The notes under the pieces are model-generated. The model had not been told where the DNA came from and did no database searches. It was given only the letters and a program-made list of their open reading frames with translations. This document shows positions 28,679 to 37,821 of a stretch of DNA of 64,000 nucleotides, piece by piece (the stretch's first letter is position 1; each line of letters begins with the position of its first letter). Location of the stretch: NCBI GenBank assembly GCA_021373115.1, contig JAJFTI010000039.1, positions 1 to 64,000 of the forward strand. Reading direction: 5' to 3'. The position numbers were made by a program, and so were the translations under genes. Source of the stretch: Eubacteriales bacterium. Lineage in GTDB: Bacteria; Bacillota; Clostridia; Christensenellales; CAG-138.

Positions 28679-29371
28679 TTACGAGAGCAGGTCTCCCTGA
28701 TGCGCGACTAAAGTTGCGTCGAACACGCCCGGTACGCGCAGGAACTTATCGACGAAGTCCGTGTCGCTCTCGCGGATGCGCAGCTCGATCGTGAGCTCAA
28801 TTCCATCGTGCTGGACGGTTTTGCTCTTAATATGCGCCTTGGGCAGCTGGCGGATCAAGCCCTTGATCTGCTGGCTCGCGCGGTCGTCAAAGTGCAGGAT
28901 CAGAAGGTACGGCATGGAGCTGTTACCCTTTGCCGAGGTGATGATCACCATGATGACGCCAATGACCAGCGCGCCGATCAGGCCGACGTCCATGAACCCC
29001 GCGCCGAGCGCAAGCCCTTCGCCCACCGCCCAGAACATGTAAACCGTATCGATCGGGTCCTTGATTGCCGTGCGGAAGCGGACGATGGACAGCGCGCCGA
29101 CCATACCGAGCGAGAGCGTCAGATTCGAGCTGATGAGCATGATAACCAGCGCGGAGACCATGGTCAGCAAGATCAGACTCAAATTGAACGAGCGCGAGTA
29201 AACAACCCCCGCAAACGTCTTTTTGTAGATAAAATACAGGAATGCGCCAATCGCCAGCGCCATCACCAGCGTCAGAATCACCTGCAGGGGATTGAGCGTG
29301 CTGGAAAACAGCTCCTTAATGTTGAACGCTGTTGCAAGCGGGTCGGATGCCGCGCGCAGAATGGGATTCAT
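28679..29371 (-). CDS. DUF4956 membrane protein
   Basis: A 230-residue membrane protein with about four hydrophobic segments between residues 30 and 150, including the conserved-looking SLGMVGALSIVRFRTAIKDP, and a soluble C-terminal domain of mixed strands and helices (LILHFDDRASQQIKGLIRQL). It is preceded by GGAGGT. It is the third gene after the CotH protein and the VTC protein, and this trio recurs in Gram-positive genomes as I recall. No biochemical role is established to my knowledge; a membrane partner of the VTC polymerase is a reasonable guess. Confidence 0.85.
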   Translation of the reverse strand: MNPILRAASDPLATAFNIKELFSSTLNPLQVILTLVMALAIGAFLYFIYKKTFAGVVYSRSFNLSLILLTMVSALVIMLISSNLTLSLGMVGALSIVRFRTAIKDPIDTVYMFWAVGEGLALGAGFMDVGLIGALVIGVIMVIITSAKGNSSMPYLLILHFDDRASQQIKGLIRQLPKAHIKSKTVQHDGIELTIELRIRESDTDFVDKFLRVPGVFDATLVAHQGDLLS

Positions 29372-29434
29372 ACGTTACCTCCTTAACATCGTCTTGAAGA
29401 ATACCGGTCAGCGCGCCGGCGCTGAAATCATCGG

Positions 29435-30148
29435 TTAAAACTCGTATTGCCTGCAAAATACATACTTGCTTGCGGCGGTCCGCTGCGAGGCGCCAAGCGT
29501 CAGCAGTTCCTGCACATACAGCGGCAGGCTCTCGTTGAACTTGACCTCCAGCACCATGCAGTTGCATAAGTCCCAAACGGGATAGGTCACCACGTTCGGG
29601 TTGAACAGGTCGGTGCAGCGCATGGCGGTTCGAATGTTCTTGTCAAACGTAACGCGAACGTCCTCCGCCGGAAACACATAGGGCTCACGGATGTAGTCCA
29701 CAAGTACCTTCGGGCGCAGATGATTCGAAACGAATATTCCGTAAAACTGCATGGCAAACGGGTTGTCGATGCTCTTGAGGCACTCGAACTTGCCGCGCAC
29801 GATCTCTTCGCAGTCCTTTCGGCTGATGGAAACGCTGTCCTTCTTGATATACTGCCCTTCCTTATGCTTGCGCTCAAGCTTGATCGCGCTGTCCGAAAGG
29901 TTATAGATGCGAATGCGGAATTTATCCCGCGAACCGACGCCGCTCGCCTTTTCCCAAAGGGCGGAATCGAACGGATCGTCGAAATACAGGCTCCGGATGA
30001 AGTACTCTCCGCCGTTGATCGAAGCATGGTAATCCTGCTTGAGGCACGCCTTGATCCGCGTGGCAAGCAGCTTGTGCTCCCCTTCGGAAATGATGTACTT
30101 CAGTTCGTGCCGGTATTGCTTGCCGGCAAGCTCTCGATTATTCGCCAT
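29435..30148 (-). CDS. VTC-domain protein (polyphosphate polymerase-like)
   Basis: A 237-residue protein consisting only of a VTC tunnel domain, the catalytic fold of yeast Vtc4 that makes polyphosphate from ATP. The expected charged residues are present in YRHELKYII, FIRSLYFDD, FRIRIYN, KLERKHKEG, VRVTFDKNIR and LEVKFNESLP. There is no SPX domain and no membrane segment; the DUF4956 partner could supply the membrane anchor. It overlaps the CotH gene by 11 nt, so the two are translationally coupled. Polyphosphate synthesis is inferred from fold; another nucleotidyl or phosphoryl product is possible. Confidence 0.87.
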   Translation of the reverse strand: MANNRELAGKQYRHELKYIISEGEHKLLATRIKACLKQDYHASINGGEYFIRSLYFDDPFDSALWEKASGVGSRDKFRIRIYNLSDSAIKLERKHKEGQYIKKDSVSISRKDCEEIVRGKFECLKSIDNPFAMQFYGIFVSNHLRPKVLVDYIREPYVFPAEDVRVTFDKNIRTAMRCTDLFNPNVVTYPVWDLCNCMVLEVKFNESLPLYVQELLTLGASQRTAASKYVFCRQYEF

Positions 30149-33100
30149 TTGACGCCGTATCTTCCAGTGTTGTCACGCGGCCGAAGATGCTCGTCATCTC
30201 CGAGTCGCTGAGGCTGAAGTAGTTCTGAACGTACTTCAGCGCATATTCCTGATAATGCTCCGCATATCCGCGGATATTATCGCAGTGCTGTTTCCAGAAA
30301 TCATAGGTGATGTTGTTCCAAAGATCGACGTCGTACTTCATCTCGGCATCGATATTGCTCTGCAGCCGGTCCACCATGGCGTTGATCTTCTCCGGAGTAT
30401 ACACCTCATTGAGCATAATCGCTACTTTTTCGAGGAACATCTGCCTAAACGAGGCATTCCCCAGCAGCGCGCGAATCAGCACCGTCGAAGTAGCCTTGCT
30501 GGAGCCGTGCCCTTCGGGATTGAAGTAGCGGGAGAAGAAGTCCCTGCGGTAGCCGCTGGTGTACGCGTCGGAACTATCGTCGTTTCGGTTCATCGCCCAG
30601 CAGAAATCGTATAGAATCCAACGCCACTTGTTGTCCTTTTCCGGGCTGCGCCAGTATTTCACGTTGCCGGAGTCCGTGTTTCCAACGATGATCTCCGCGG
30701 CGACGTAAGTCGCGTAATTCTCCGTGTCCATGAGCGTATTGATATACTCATAGTTGGACGCGTCGCCAAGATCATGGCTGCCGGCCCATTCCACCATTTC
30801 GGTATAATCCTCCCAGCCGTTGCCGGCCAGAACGCAAAACTGGTTTCCATTGCCATAGAGCAAGTCAACCGAATCGGGATTGCTCAGTTGGAACCGTTCG
30901 GCGACAAAGTCCTCCGTAATCCGCTCCATAAAGTCGTAAACGCCCCAGTATCGCCCGTTGATAAGCACGACGACCTGTTTATGCGCCTGCACCACCACCG
31001 CCCGATCCTCCGGAAGGCCGTTGTTTCCCTCTTCAAAGAGCGTGGTCACCAGATTGTCGCGAATCCGGCTGTAGGTTGCGTCCTGCGCGCTTGCGCGGAG
31101 AATCAGCGATTTATAGCTCTGGATCGTCCGGTTTTCAAAGAACGGATAATTGAACATGGAATCGCCATAGGCGCCGCGCGCGATCAGCGCAAGGCCCTTT
31201 TGCTCGTTGTTGCGCGAGAACTGACCCTGAATCTGGATGATGCCGTCCCCGCTGTAAACGGAGACGCCGCTTGCGTCGATATAGTCAAAGTGCACATCCC
31301 GCTCCCATTCCCGTCCGAGCGGATCGGGATGGGACTTCGGCTGCGCGTTGAAATTGGCAAGGTTCCAGTTCGGGTCCTGCATGCCGGTCGCTATACGGAT
31401 GTCGGTCGGCAACTGGCCGGAGACTTCCGCAAAATCGTTGCCGACAACGTAAATGCCGGTCGCGGGGTCCCAGAAATTCGCCGGGTCGGTCACGATGCTG
31501 ACCACCGGCAGGGTATATTTGTGGCTTTCAATCGTACTCTCGCCCGTATAGATCACATAGGTCTGACTGGCGACATCGCTGCCCATATAGCCGCTCTGAA
31601 ACGCGCGCACGCGCAGCGGCGCGGTTTTGGAAACCGTAATCGGACCGTTGTATCGCGCCGAACTCTCGGTTGGCACCGTTCCGTCCGTCGTATAGGTCAC
31701 GGTGCAGCCTTCCGGCACTTCAACGCTGACCTGCTGCGCACTTTCGAATGTGCCGCCCGGCGTCAGGATTTTCGGTGCGTCCGCATATCCGGCAAAGCCG
31801 GAGCCGTTCGCCGCGTTGGGCGTTGGCTCCTTATAAAACAGCTGGCTCGTATCCGATCTGCCATAGCTTACGTCCGCATGTCCTTTGGGCACCTGAATCT
31901 TATCGAGTATCGTTCCGTCCGGCTGAAACAGAAACACCACGTCGCCTGCGGAGGAGATCCCGAAGTTCGTTTCTAGATTATTTTTTTTTTGCGCGTCGGA
32001 CACGTTCTTACCCGACGCGAGAACCGTTAAATATTCGCCCGCATCGAGCGTGATATCGGGAAACACCCACTTGGCCGGATTCTTTGCGTTGTTGCTCAGC
32101 GCATACCCGGCCAGAGAAATGGGCGAGCTTGTTTGGTTATGAATCTCGACCCAGTCGTAATACCCTCCGTCCGGCTGCTTCAGGGTGGAAACATTCGCGT
32201 TGAGCACCTCGGAAATCACGATATCGCCCGTGCCGTAGGAGAGCGTCTTCATAAACGCCTGAAGTCCCGCGCTGTTGTTCTGGTACCCCGGCGTCGGCTG
32301 GGACGCCTGCGACCATTCGCCCGTGCCGTCCGGCACACGCGCGAAGCTGATATCCGTCTGCGCGCGGGTATAGTCGAACTGATCGAGAATGCGGCCGGCG
32401 GGCGTGGAAAACACAACGCTTTCCTGATAGGAAGCGAGCCCGAACGGCGCTTCGATCTTGTCCGATCCTTCCGGCGTTTCACGGCCGGTGCAGTAGATCA
32501 GCAGCACGCCGTTTGCGGCAATCTTCGTTCCCTGCGGCAAGGTATACTTCAGCGGCTGCGTCGGCGAATCCGATATGCCGTAGCCGGTAAGATCGATTTC
32601 CGACCCGGTGGTATTATACAGCTCGATCCAGTCGCAGTATGCGCCGTCCGGTCCGATCAGGGTGGAGGCGTTGCTCGCCATGAATTCGTTGAGATAAACG
32701 CCGATCGATTCGTCCGCCGTTGCGGAGAGCGTTGCCAGATACAGCGCAGCGCCTTCCTCCGTATTCGGATAACCGGGACTAGGCGTCATCTCTTTCCAGG
32801 CAGACGTATCCTCCGCACTGCGCCCGAGCGAATATCCGCTCGCAACGGGTTTCAGGGTAATGCTGTCCACCACTTTGCCGGATACGGTGGTAAGAATCAC
32901 CTCGTCCGATGCCGAAAGCTTAAATGGCGTATGCATGCTTCCGCGGGTCGTGTCCCCGCTGCAGAATACGACAAGATAGCCGCGCGGCTGAATGACCGAC
33001 CCTTCCGGGAACGTCCATTTCGCGGCGGAAATCAGCTTGTCCGTCAATCCGTAGCCGGAAATATCCAGAGCGGCATCCGTATTGTTGTAGAACTCTACCC

Positions 33101-33305
33101 AGTCCGGAAAGTTTCCCGTTTCGTCGGGCACCGCGCCTTTGTTGCTGGTCATGACCTCGTTGATTTCGACCTGTGCGGCGGTTTCTCCCGTATCAATGGC
33201 CCCGCCGTTTTTTAAATAAAGAAAAAGAGCAACGACGCAAACAGCAAGCAGGACTATGATTAATAGCCTGCGCGCGGCCGCCGCTCTCCTTCTCCGTTTT
33301 GCCAT
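30138..33305 (-). CDS. CotH-kinase-family surface protein with lamin-tail domains
   Basis: A 1055-residue exported protein. A basic start and membrane segment (about 8-30) are followed by three lamin-tail domains with the marks DWVEFYNN, DWIELYNT and DWVEIHNQ (about 45-155, 195-315, 355-470), a chitobiase-C-terminal-like domain (YTTDGTVPTESSARYNGP, about 500-575) and a CotH kinase domain (about 590-1030) with GRYWGVYDFMERI and KWRWILYDFCWAMN. The usual second Asp of the YDxD motif reads Cys. CotH proteins are atypical secreted kinases. It heads the operon with the VTC and DUF4956 genes and likely anchors to the cell surface. Confidence 0.88.
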   Translation of the reverse strand: MAKRRRRAAAARRLLIIVLLAVCVVALFLYLKNGGAIDTGETAAQVEINEVMTSNKGAVPDETGNFPDWVEFYNNTDAALDISGYGLTDKLISAAKWTFPEGSVIQPRGYLVVFCSGDTTRGSMHTPFKLSASDEVILTTVSGKVVDSITLKPVASGYSLGRSAEDTSAWKEMTPSPGYPNTEEGAALYLATLSATADESIGVYLNEFMASNASTLIGPDGAYCDWIELYNTTGSEIDLTGYGISDSPTQPLKYTLPQGTKIAANGVLLIYCTGRETPEGSDKIEAPFGLASYQESVVFSTPAGRILDQFDYTRAQTDISFARVPDGTGEWSQASQPTPGYQNNSAGLQAFMKTLSYGTGDIVISEVLNANVSTLKQPDGGYYDWVEIHNQTSSPISLAGYALSNNAKNPAKWVFPDITLDAGEYLTVLASGKNVSDAQKKNNLETNFGISSAGDVVFLFQPDGTILDKIQVPKGHADVSYGRSDTSQLFYKEPTPNAANGSGFAGYADAPKILTPGGTFESAQQVSVEVPEGCTVTYTTDGTVPTESSARYNGPITVSKTAPLRVRAFQSGYMGSDVASQTYVIYTGESTIESHKYTLPVVSIVTDPANFWDPATGIYVVGNDFAEVSGQLPTDIRIATGMQDPNWNLANFNAQPKSHPDPLGREWERDVHFDYIDASGVSVYSGDGIIQIQGQFSRNNEQKGLALIARGAYGDSMFNYPFFENRTIQSYKSLILRASAQDATYSRIRDNLVTTLFEEGNNGLPEDRAVVVQAHKQVVVLINGRYWGVYDFMERITEDFVAERFQLSNPDSVDLLYGNGNQFCVLAGNGWEDYTEMVEWAGSHDLGDASNYEYINTLMDTENYATYVAAEIIVGNTDSGNVKYWRSPEKDNKWRWILYDFCWAMNRNDDSSDAYTSGYRRDFFSRYFNPEGHGSSKATSTVLIRALLGNASFRQMFLEKVAIMLNEVYTPEKINAMVDRLQSNIDAEMKYDVDLWNNITYDFWKQHCDNIRGYAEHYQEYALKYVQNYFSLSDSEMTSIFGRVTTLEDTASNGE

Positions 33306-33353
33306 GTATAAGATGCCCCTTTCGCGAAACACGTTCGCATTTTCGCAACGTCC

Positions 33354-33382
33354 AGTGTACCATATGGCCGCCGCCGTGCCAA
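33354..33382 (-). promoter_or_regulatory. SigA-type promoter of the CotH-VTC-DUF4956 operon
   Basis: TTGGCA (33377-33382), 17-nt spacer ending TGG, TACACT (33354-33359), about 48 nt before the CotH ATG. Confidence 0.7.
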
Positions 33383-33469
33383 TGATACCCCGCGAATATT
33401 CACAAAATGTCCGAAATATACCACATTCGCACCACATCGGGCGAAGAACCGACCATCGGTTCGCTTCGT

Positions 33470-33922
33470 TTATAAAACGCCCAGCAGAATGACGGCAACG
33501 AACAACGCAACAACCAGAAACACGCCGCCGAGGATTGAAAACACGCGCGTAAACGGCCGCATCTGCCGCGCGTCCTCTTCGATGTACACCCGGCCGATGT
33601 TCTGCGGATCGTAATAGACGGTAACGGTCTGCCCGACCAGCAGATTCGTTGTGCTTGTGTAGCCGGAAACATACTGGTACGGTTTCCCGTCGATGGAAAA
33701 ACTATAGATCGCGCGAATCCCCGCTGACCCAAGCGAACTTTGATATGCGCTGACGGTGCCTTCCGTCGAAGAACTGCAAAGCGCGCGCTTGCGGTTCTAC
33801 GACGCCCGAAAACCGAGGCCGACGGTAAGAAACGTCAGCCCGATGATACCGAACGTTCCCGAAAAAATCCAGGTAAACAGCTGGGCAAAGGTGATGCCCG
33901 TTGCGGGGATCAGCGTGGTCAT
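33470..33922 (-). pseudogene. DUF3592 membrane protein interrupted by an in-frame TAG
   Basis: From the ATG (after AGGAG) the frame encodes a hydrophobic N-terminal helix and stops at TAG, codon 42 (33797-33799). The same frame then continues for 108 codons to TAA and reads as a typical DUF3592 domain (TEGTVSAYQSS, YSFSIDGKPYQYVSG, GQTVTVYYDPQN) with a C-terminal membrane helix. So one base change separates this from a normal 150-residue protein. It is either a recent nonsense mutation, a sequencing error or a suppressed codon. It lies 30 nt after rarA, probably in one operon. Confidence 0.75.
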
Positions 33923-33951
33923 AAAAATCTCCTGTTTTCGCGCGGCGCGCT

Positions 33952-35298
33952 TTATTCTTCCGTTTTATCGTTCGACGCGGACGGTTCTCCGTTACGAAGC
34001 TTCTCGCGCCGCTCATGGTTTTCCCGGATTTTCGCTTCCTGTCCCTGATCGGAGGGAAGATAATACCGTCTGCCTTTGAGCGAAGGCGGCATATAGTCCT
34101 GCTTCACCCAGTGGCCGGGATAATCGTGCGGATAGAGGTATCCCTTGCCGTGGCCGAGTTTGCCCGCCCCCGCAAACGAGGTGTCCCGCAGATAAATCGG
34201 AACGGGCTCGTCGTAGCTCTGCTCCGCGTCCGCCGTCGCCTCGCCCAGCGCAATTACGACGCTGTTGGACTTTGGCGATTCGCAGAGGAATATAATCGCC
34301 TGCGTCAGCGAAAGCCGCGCTTCCGGCAGGCCGACGTGGTCCAGCGCCTGCGCGGCGGCAACGGCCTGAACCATTGCCTGCGGGTTCGCCAGCCCGATAT
34401 CCTCGCTCGCGTGCGCGATCAGCCGCCGCGCAATGATGCGCGGATCGACGCCCGCATACAAGAGCCGGGTGAACCAGGCGATGGCCGCGTCCGAATCCCC
34501 GCCGCGCAGGCTCTTGCAGAATGCGGAGAGCATATCGTAAAAGAGCTGCTCGTCGCACTTGATGACCTTCTTCTGGCTGGATTCGGCGGCGATTTCCCGC
34601 GTAATATGCACGTTTCCCGTTCCGTCCGCAGGGGTGGTCAGCACCGCGAGCTCCAGCGCGTTGAGCGCGTTGCGGCAGTCCCCGTTTGCGATGGCGGAAA
34701 ACGTATGCAGCGCCTCGTCGTCCAGCGAAACGTTCATTTTGCCAAAACCGCGTTCCTCGTCCGAAAGCGCGCCGAGCACCGCCTGCTCCACGTCCTCGTT
34801 CGTCAGCGGATAAAACTGGAATACCCGGCAGCGGGAGACGATTGCGCTCGTCATCGCAATCATGGGGTTTTCCGTTGTCGAACCGATGAACCGGATCGTA
34901 CCCTTCTCCAGGGCGGGCAGTAGCGAGTCGCTCTGCGTTTTGCTCCAGCGATGGCACTCGTCCAGCAGCAGGTAAGTCGGCTGGCGGTAAAGCTTGAGCC
35001 GCTCCTGCGCTTCCTCCACGATGGCGCGTAGTTCCTTGACCCCCGCCGTGACTGCGTTGAGCTTGACAAACGCTCCTCCGGTCGCGTTGGCGACAATGGC
35101 CGCGAGCGTGGTTTTGCCCGTGCCCGGCGGCCCGAAGAAGATGGAGGACTGGAGCCGGTCGGTCAGGATTGCGCGGCGGAGCAGCTTGCCCTCGCCGACG
35201 ATATGCTTTTGCCCGATAAACTCGTCCAGCGTGCGCGGGCGCATGCGATCCGCAAGCGGCGCGTTTTCCTCTATATTATTCTGAAATAAATCGCTCAT
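33952..35298 (-). CDS. rarA: Replication-associated recombination protein RarA/MgsA
   Basis: A 448-residue clamp-loader-like AAA+ ATPase acting at stalled forks. It shows RMRPRTLDEFIGQKHIVG, Walker A FFGPPGTGKTTLA, Walker B LLLDECHRW, sensor GSTTENP and the C-terminal MgsA region with GKGYLYPHDYPGHWVKQDYMP. The Walker B region reads DECHRWSKTQSD where most homologues have DEIHRFNKxQQD. The start lies 2 nt after the stop of the upstream dockerin-NAGPA gene. Confidence 0.96.
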   Translation of the reverse strand: MSDLFQNNIEENAPLADRMRPRTLDEFIGQKHIVGEGKLLRRAILTDRLQSSIFFGPPGTGKTTLAAIVANATGGAFVKLNAVTAGVKELRAIVEEAQERLKLYRQPTYLLLDECHRWSKTQSDSLLPALEKGTIRFIGSTTENPMIAMTSAIVSRCRVFQFYPLTNEDVEQAVLGALSDEERGFGKMNVSLDDEALHTFSAIANGDCRNALNALELAVLTTPADGTGNVHITREIAAESSQKKVIKCDEQLFYDMLSAFCKSLRGGDSDAAIAWFTRLLYAGVDPRIIARRLIAHASEDIGLANPQAMVQAVAAAQALDHVGLPEARLSLTQAIIFLCESPKSNSVVIALGEATADAEQSYDEPVPIYLRDTSFAGAGKLGHGKGYLYPHDYPGHWVKQDYMPPSLKGRRYYLPSDQGQEAKIRENHERREKLRNGEPSASNDKTEE

Positions 35299-35300
35299 AC

Positions 35301-36410
35301 CTATTCGGTTTCGGTCGTTTGTTGTTCCGTTTGCGGTAAATCCCGTATGGCTATAATGTCGCTAGTCGTTCGCCCGCCCTTATAAGGTTCGTTGATAAAT
35401 CCGGTTTGGGAAAGCAGAATGCTCGAACGTCCCCCGTCGAGATTATACGCCCGCGCAAAACCGAGGTCTTCGCAGAGCTGCGAGAGCTGTTCCATGGTCA
35501 GCCCCTTCGAATCCTTCGTTCTTCCGTCCACCACCAGAAACGCGTAGTGCCCCGGTTCATAGTAACCCAGCACGGAGCGCGGATTGGCCGGCTGCACCGC
35601 GCTGCGGAATTTCGTTTTCGCGTGCCCCGTCTCGTCCAGCAGCGACGGCCCGAACACCCAGGTTTGATATACGTCCATACCGGCAAGCGCATCCTTCGTG
35701 AGCTTGCGGTAAGGATAGATCGCAAGTTCCCCGCTGTCCAGCAGCACCGCAATATCCCAGTTTCGCGTTACATGACCCGCATAGACCACGCCGTTTCGGA
35801 TCACCGGCCCGTACACGTGGATGGAATAGTAATCCCCGTTCATGGCAACGATTCCATCGTCGATCGAATCGAACATGTTCTGAACGGTTGTCGACGCTCC
35901 ACGAAACGCGTCCCCGGCAAACGCGGTCACCAGGCAGGAGAGGTCCTGCACGTAGACGTCCGCAAGGAAATACCGGCTGTCCTCCGTTTCGCCGGAGGAT
36001 ATCGTGACGGATACGTTCTTACTGTGATAGCCGCCGTTTGGGTCGCTTCGCGTGCCGATATAGCAAAACCGGTTGAACAGGCGCTCGCTGCAAAGCCCGG
36101 TGGAAATCCGCTCCCGAAAGTCCGCCAGATCGGAAATGCCACCGACTGCAAACAGAAGCATTGCGCGCGCGTCGTTTCCGCTCAGCGCGCCGTTGCCGGT
36201 CAGGTCGCAGTCCGGCTGCGTGTCCATCGCGACCTTGCCGACCGGATAACTTCGCAGCAGCAGTGCGGCGTCCGCGGCGCTCAGCCTTCCATCCGCGTTA
36301 AGGTCTCCTGATGCTGCGGCGCCGTCCGCCCGCGCGCGTACGGGAGCGGAAAAAATCACCGCGCAAAGCAACACAACCGCAAGGCCGACTGCCGCTTTCA
36401 TTCGTTTCAT
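35301..36410 (-). CDS. Secreted dockerin-NAGPA phosphodiester glycosidase
   Basis: About 369 residues. A signal peptide is followed directly by a type I dockerin-like pair of calcium loops (GDLNADGRLSAADAALLLR and CDLTGNGALSGNDARAMLL), then a NAGPA/DUF2233 domain with AMNGDYYSIH, VLGYYEPGHYAFLVVDGR and the hallmark YNLDGGRSS intact. Members of this family remove or process GlcNAc-phosphodiester-type linkages; the bacterial substrate is not known. An upstream GTG (36449) is an alternative start. It is a tandem paralogue of the next gene upstream. The dockerin suggests attachment to a cohesin-bearing scaffold; no cohesin is seen in this window. Confidence 0.82.
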   Translation of the reverse strand: MKRMKAAVGLAVVLLCAVIFSAPVRARADGAAASGDLNADGRLSAADAALLLRSYPVGKVAMDTQPDCDLTGNGALSGNDARAMLLFAVGGISDLADFRERISTGLCSERLFNRFCYIGTRSDPNGGYHSKNVSVTISSGETEDSRYFLADVYVQDLSCLVTAFAGDAFRGASTTVQNMFDSIDDGIVAMNGDYYSIHVYGPVIRNGVVYAGHVTRNWDIAVLLDSGELAIYPYRKLTKDALAGMDVYQTWVFGPSLLDETGHAKTKFRSAVQPANPRSVLGYYEPGHYAFLVVDGRTKDSKGLTMEQLSQLCEDLGFARAYNLDGGRSSILLSQTGFINEPYKGGRTTSDIIAIRDLPQTEQQTTETE

Positions 36411-36512
36411 ATCCCGTTTGCCACCCGTTTCACCGTAACGGCGTTTCACTCGTTCCTGTTCGTTTTAATGCCCGTCAGTAGCCCGGCAAACCGGCTTCCG
36501 CTCGTTTTGCCG

Positions 36513-37604
36513 TCAAGGCGTTTCTCCTGCGTCCATACCAGGTTCGCAAAGATAAAGAATGTCGCTCACCGTACGTCCCCCGTCCGGATTCGTGTTGATA
36601 ATCGAATTCTGCGTTGCCATCACCGAAGAATTCCCGCCGCTGAGCACATACGCCTGCTTGCAGCCCAGCGCGCCAAAGAGCTCGGCAAGCTGCGGCAGCG
36701 TCGCTCCCTTTGAATTTGCGTTTTGGCTTCCATCCACAACAACGAAGCAGTAATGACCCGGTTCATAGTAACCAATCGCGGTGCGCGCGCTGTGGGAATC
36801 CAGGATTCGCTCGCTGTTGATCTTGGTCAGCGGCTTGCCCTCGTCGTCCAGAAGGCGCGGACCGCCCGTCCATATCTGGTATACGTCGCTCTGCTCCAGC
36901 GTTTCAAGCGAAACCGAATCGGCCGCATAGGTCTTCAGCTCCCCGTTCCGGTAGAGCACGCAAAGATCCGTTCCGCGGTTGTACGAGTCGCGGTACCAAA
37001 CGCCGTTTCGAACCATCGGGCCAAGTTTCTGGCTGGAATATCCGTCCCCGTTGATTGCAAGTATCGCGCTGTTCTGCCTTGCGATCGAAAGCGTCCGTTC
37101 TTTTCCGCCAAGATAAACGCCGCCTGAAAACGCGGTTTTCAGACTATTTACATACTGCAGGTAAATATCCGCAACGTAATAAACGTAATCCTCCCGCACG
37201 GCGCTTGAAACGGTAACGCTCACATTGCGGCTTACATAGCCGTCGTTCTTCATCTGCGTGCCGCTATAGGAAAAACGGTCCATATGCCGCTCTCCAAGCA
37301 GGCTGTCCGGCGTAAGCAGGGAAAGCTGGGAGAATGCGCCGATCTTCCCCGTGGCATACAGCAGAATGGCAACCGCATCCGGCGCGCCGACCTCCATGTT
37401 GCCCGTTGCGTCGGCAATCACGCTCGCCTGCGCGTCCAGCGACTCGTATCCGCCCGCCGCTCGAAGCGTTTTTGCCGCGTCCGCAGCGCCGATCCGCCCG
37501 TTTTGATCCAAATCCCCCGTGTTTCCGGATTCCGCGCGAGCCGCGCTAAAAGAAAGTGTCGTCAGCGCACAGAACGCCAGAATCAGCAGGATTCCACGCT
37601 TCAT
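36513..37604 (-). CDS. Dockerin-NAGPA paralogue with altered hallmark motif
   Basis: A 363-residue secreted protein with the same plan: signal peptide, dockerin-like repeats (GDLDQNGRIGAADAAKTLR, then the weaker ADATGNMEVGAPDAVAILL), and NAGPA domain (ILAINGDGYSSQ, AIGYYEPGHYCFVVVDGS). The hallmark LDGG reads VLSGGNSS, so the conserved aspartate is Ser, and NGDYY reads NGDGY. It may be catalytically weak or have moved to binding. AAAGGA precedes the ATG. It is the first gene of the run leading through rarA. Confidence 0.82.
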   Translation of the reverse strand: MKRGILLILAFCALTTLSFSAARAESGNTGDLDQNGRIGAADAAKTLRAAGGYESLDAQASVIADATGNMEVGAPDAVAILLYATGKIGAFSQLSLLTPDSLLGERHMDRFSYSGTQMKNDGYVSRNVSVTVSSAVREDYVYYVADIYLQYVNSLKTAFSGGVYLGGKERTLSIARQNSAILAINGDGYSSQKLGPMVRNGVWYRDSYNRGTDLCVLYRNGELKTYAADSVSLETLEQSDVYQIWTGGPRLLDDEGKPLTKINSERILDSHSARTAIGYYEPGHYCFVVVDGSQNANSKGATLPQLAELFGALGCKQAYVLSGGNSSVMATQNSIINTNPDGGRTVSDILYLCEPGMDAGETP

Positions 37605-37821
37605 TTCGTCCGTCCTTTCCGCTCATCAAGATACAGGCGGATAAAACCCTAGCATTCATCATAACACGTTTCGCCGGATTGTGGTAGAATGTTCCTGTTG
37701 GCAGCGGCCGCGCTTCCAAAGTTCCGTCGTCCCCAAAAGTTCCGCCCTTTCGCGGCAAAAGGCCGGATGGAAACGCACTTGCATATTCCTGTTTGTAATA
37801 TGGAAAGGATGAAATCGCAGC

